From Pyxidicoccus fallax (GTDB lineage Bacteria > Myxococcota > Myxococcia > Myxococcales > Myxococcaceae): a stretch of DNA of 61,503 nucleotides. Numbering within the stretch: position 1 is the first letter of the stretch; each line of letters opens with the position of its first letter. The notes beneath the pieces were generated by a model, which saw only the letters and a list, made by a program, of their open reading frames with translations, did no database searches and was not told where the DNA came from. The stretch lies in the NCBI RefSeq assembly GCF_012933655.1, contig NZ_JABBJJ010000029.1:1-61503 (forward strand), written 5' to 3'. The position numbers were made by a program, and so were the translations under genes. Positions 61,442 through 61,503 of the stretch are shown piece after piece.

Positions 61442-61503
61442 AGGCCCGTCCGTGACGCCATGGCGGGGCGGAAGCAGGCGGGCAGGGGCGAGCAGCCGGG
61501 CGG
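61442..61503 (+). other. window end, possible start of the next gene
   Basis: After the sctQ stop, an ATG at 61460 opens a frame to the window edge (MAGRKQAGRGEQPG) and a GTG at 61452 opens another. The expected next gene is sctR by synteny, but the visible residues are too few and too polar to identify anything. Confidence 0.2.

Overview
The window comes from a very GC-rich delta-type genome, most probably a myxobacterium of the Myxococcaceae (Myxococcus, Corallococcus or Pyxidicoccus). The evidence is the codon use (third positions almost all G or C), the many large lipoproteins, an EF-G of the spirochaete/delta/mitochondrial type, and a non-flagellar type III secretion cluster with no flagellar genes. 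No rRNA, tRNA, CRISPR array or insertion sequence is visible. The annotation was read by eye; family names rest on motifs, not on searches.

Layout. 1-10 kb: the tail of an ABC permease, a fibrinogen-like lipoprotein, an ABC-F ATPase (Uup type), EF-G, a SnoaL-like protein, a soluble transhydrogenase (SthA type) and a tandem alpha/beta hydrolase. 10.3-16 kb: a possible defence island. It holds a Septu-like ATPase/HNH pair and, on the other strand, a soluble histidine kinase whose ATGA-coupled partner is a receiver domain fused to a PD-(D/E)XK (Mrr-like) nuclease domain. An RsuA-type pseudouridine synthase follows that pair. The ATPase/HNH pair and the kinase use clearly more A/T-ending codons than their neighbours. 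16-28 kb: DUF1028 protein, TrmJ-like methyltransferase, then alpha-2-macroglobulin lipoprotein, PLD-like protein and PBP1C. Upstream of pbpC a 62-bp tandem repeat creates two 21-codon ORFs chained by ATGA overlaps into the pbpC start.

28-42 kb: a minus-strand run (DCC oxidoreductase, Imm8-like protein, renalase-like oxidase, acetyltransferase, CotH lipoprotein), a very large peptidase/propeller/outer-membrane-barrel protein, an LVIVD-repeat lipoprotein, an EAL phosphodiesterase, a Gly/Thr-rich coiled-coil protein and an amine oxidase. 42.3-49.4 kb: a tightly packed six-gene operon running regulator, ABC ATPase, two FtsX-type permeases, LolA-like periplasmic protein and outer-membrane protein. 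It is preceded by a striking 15-bp inverted repeat that is probably the operator of its GbsR/MarR regulator.

50.4 kb to the end: a type III secretion cluster in the same order as Yersinia yscEFGHIJKL-NOPQ. A FliA-like sigma factor is inserted, and a sigma-28-type -10 box lies ahead of the candidate needle/filament gene. A strong terminator splits the secreted-subunit and regulator half (50474-53657) from the basal-body, ATPase and C-ring half (53762 onward).

The main candidates for undescribed biology are the kinase plus receiver-nuclease module next to a Septu-like system, the needle-like subunit and private sigma circuit of the secretion cluster, the chained leader ORFs of pbpC, and the ABC/LolA/OMP operon whose inner- and outer-membrane proteins share an ALFG-type motif.
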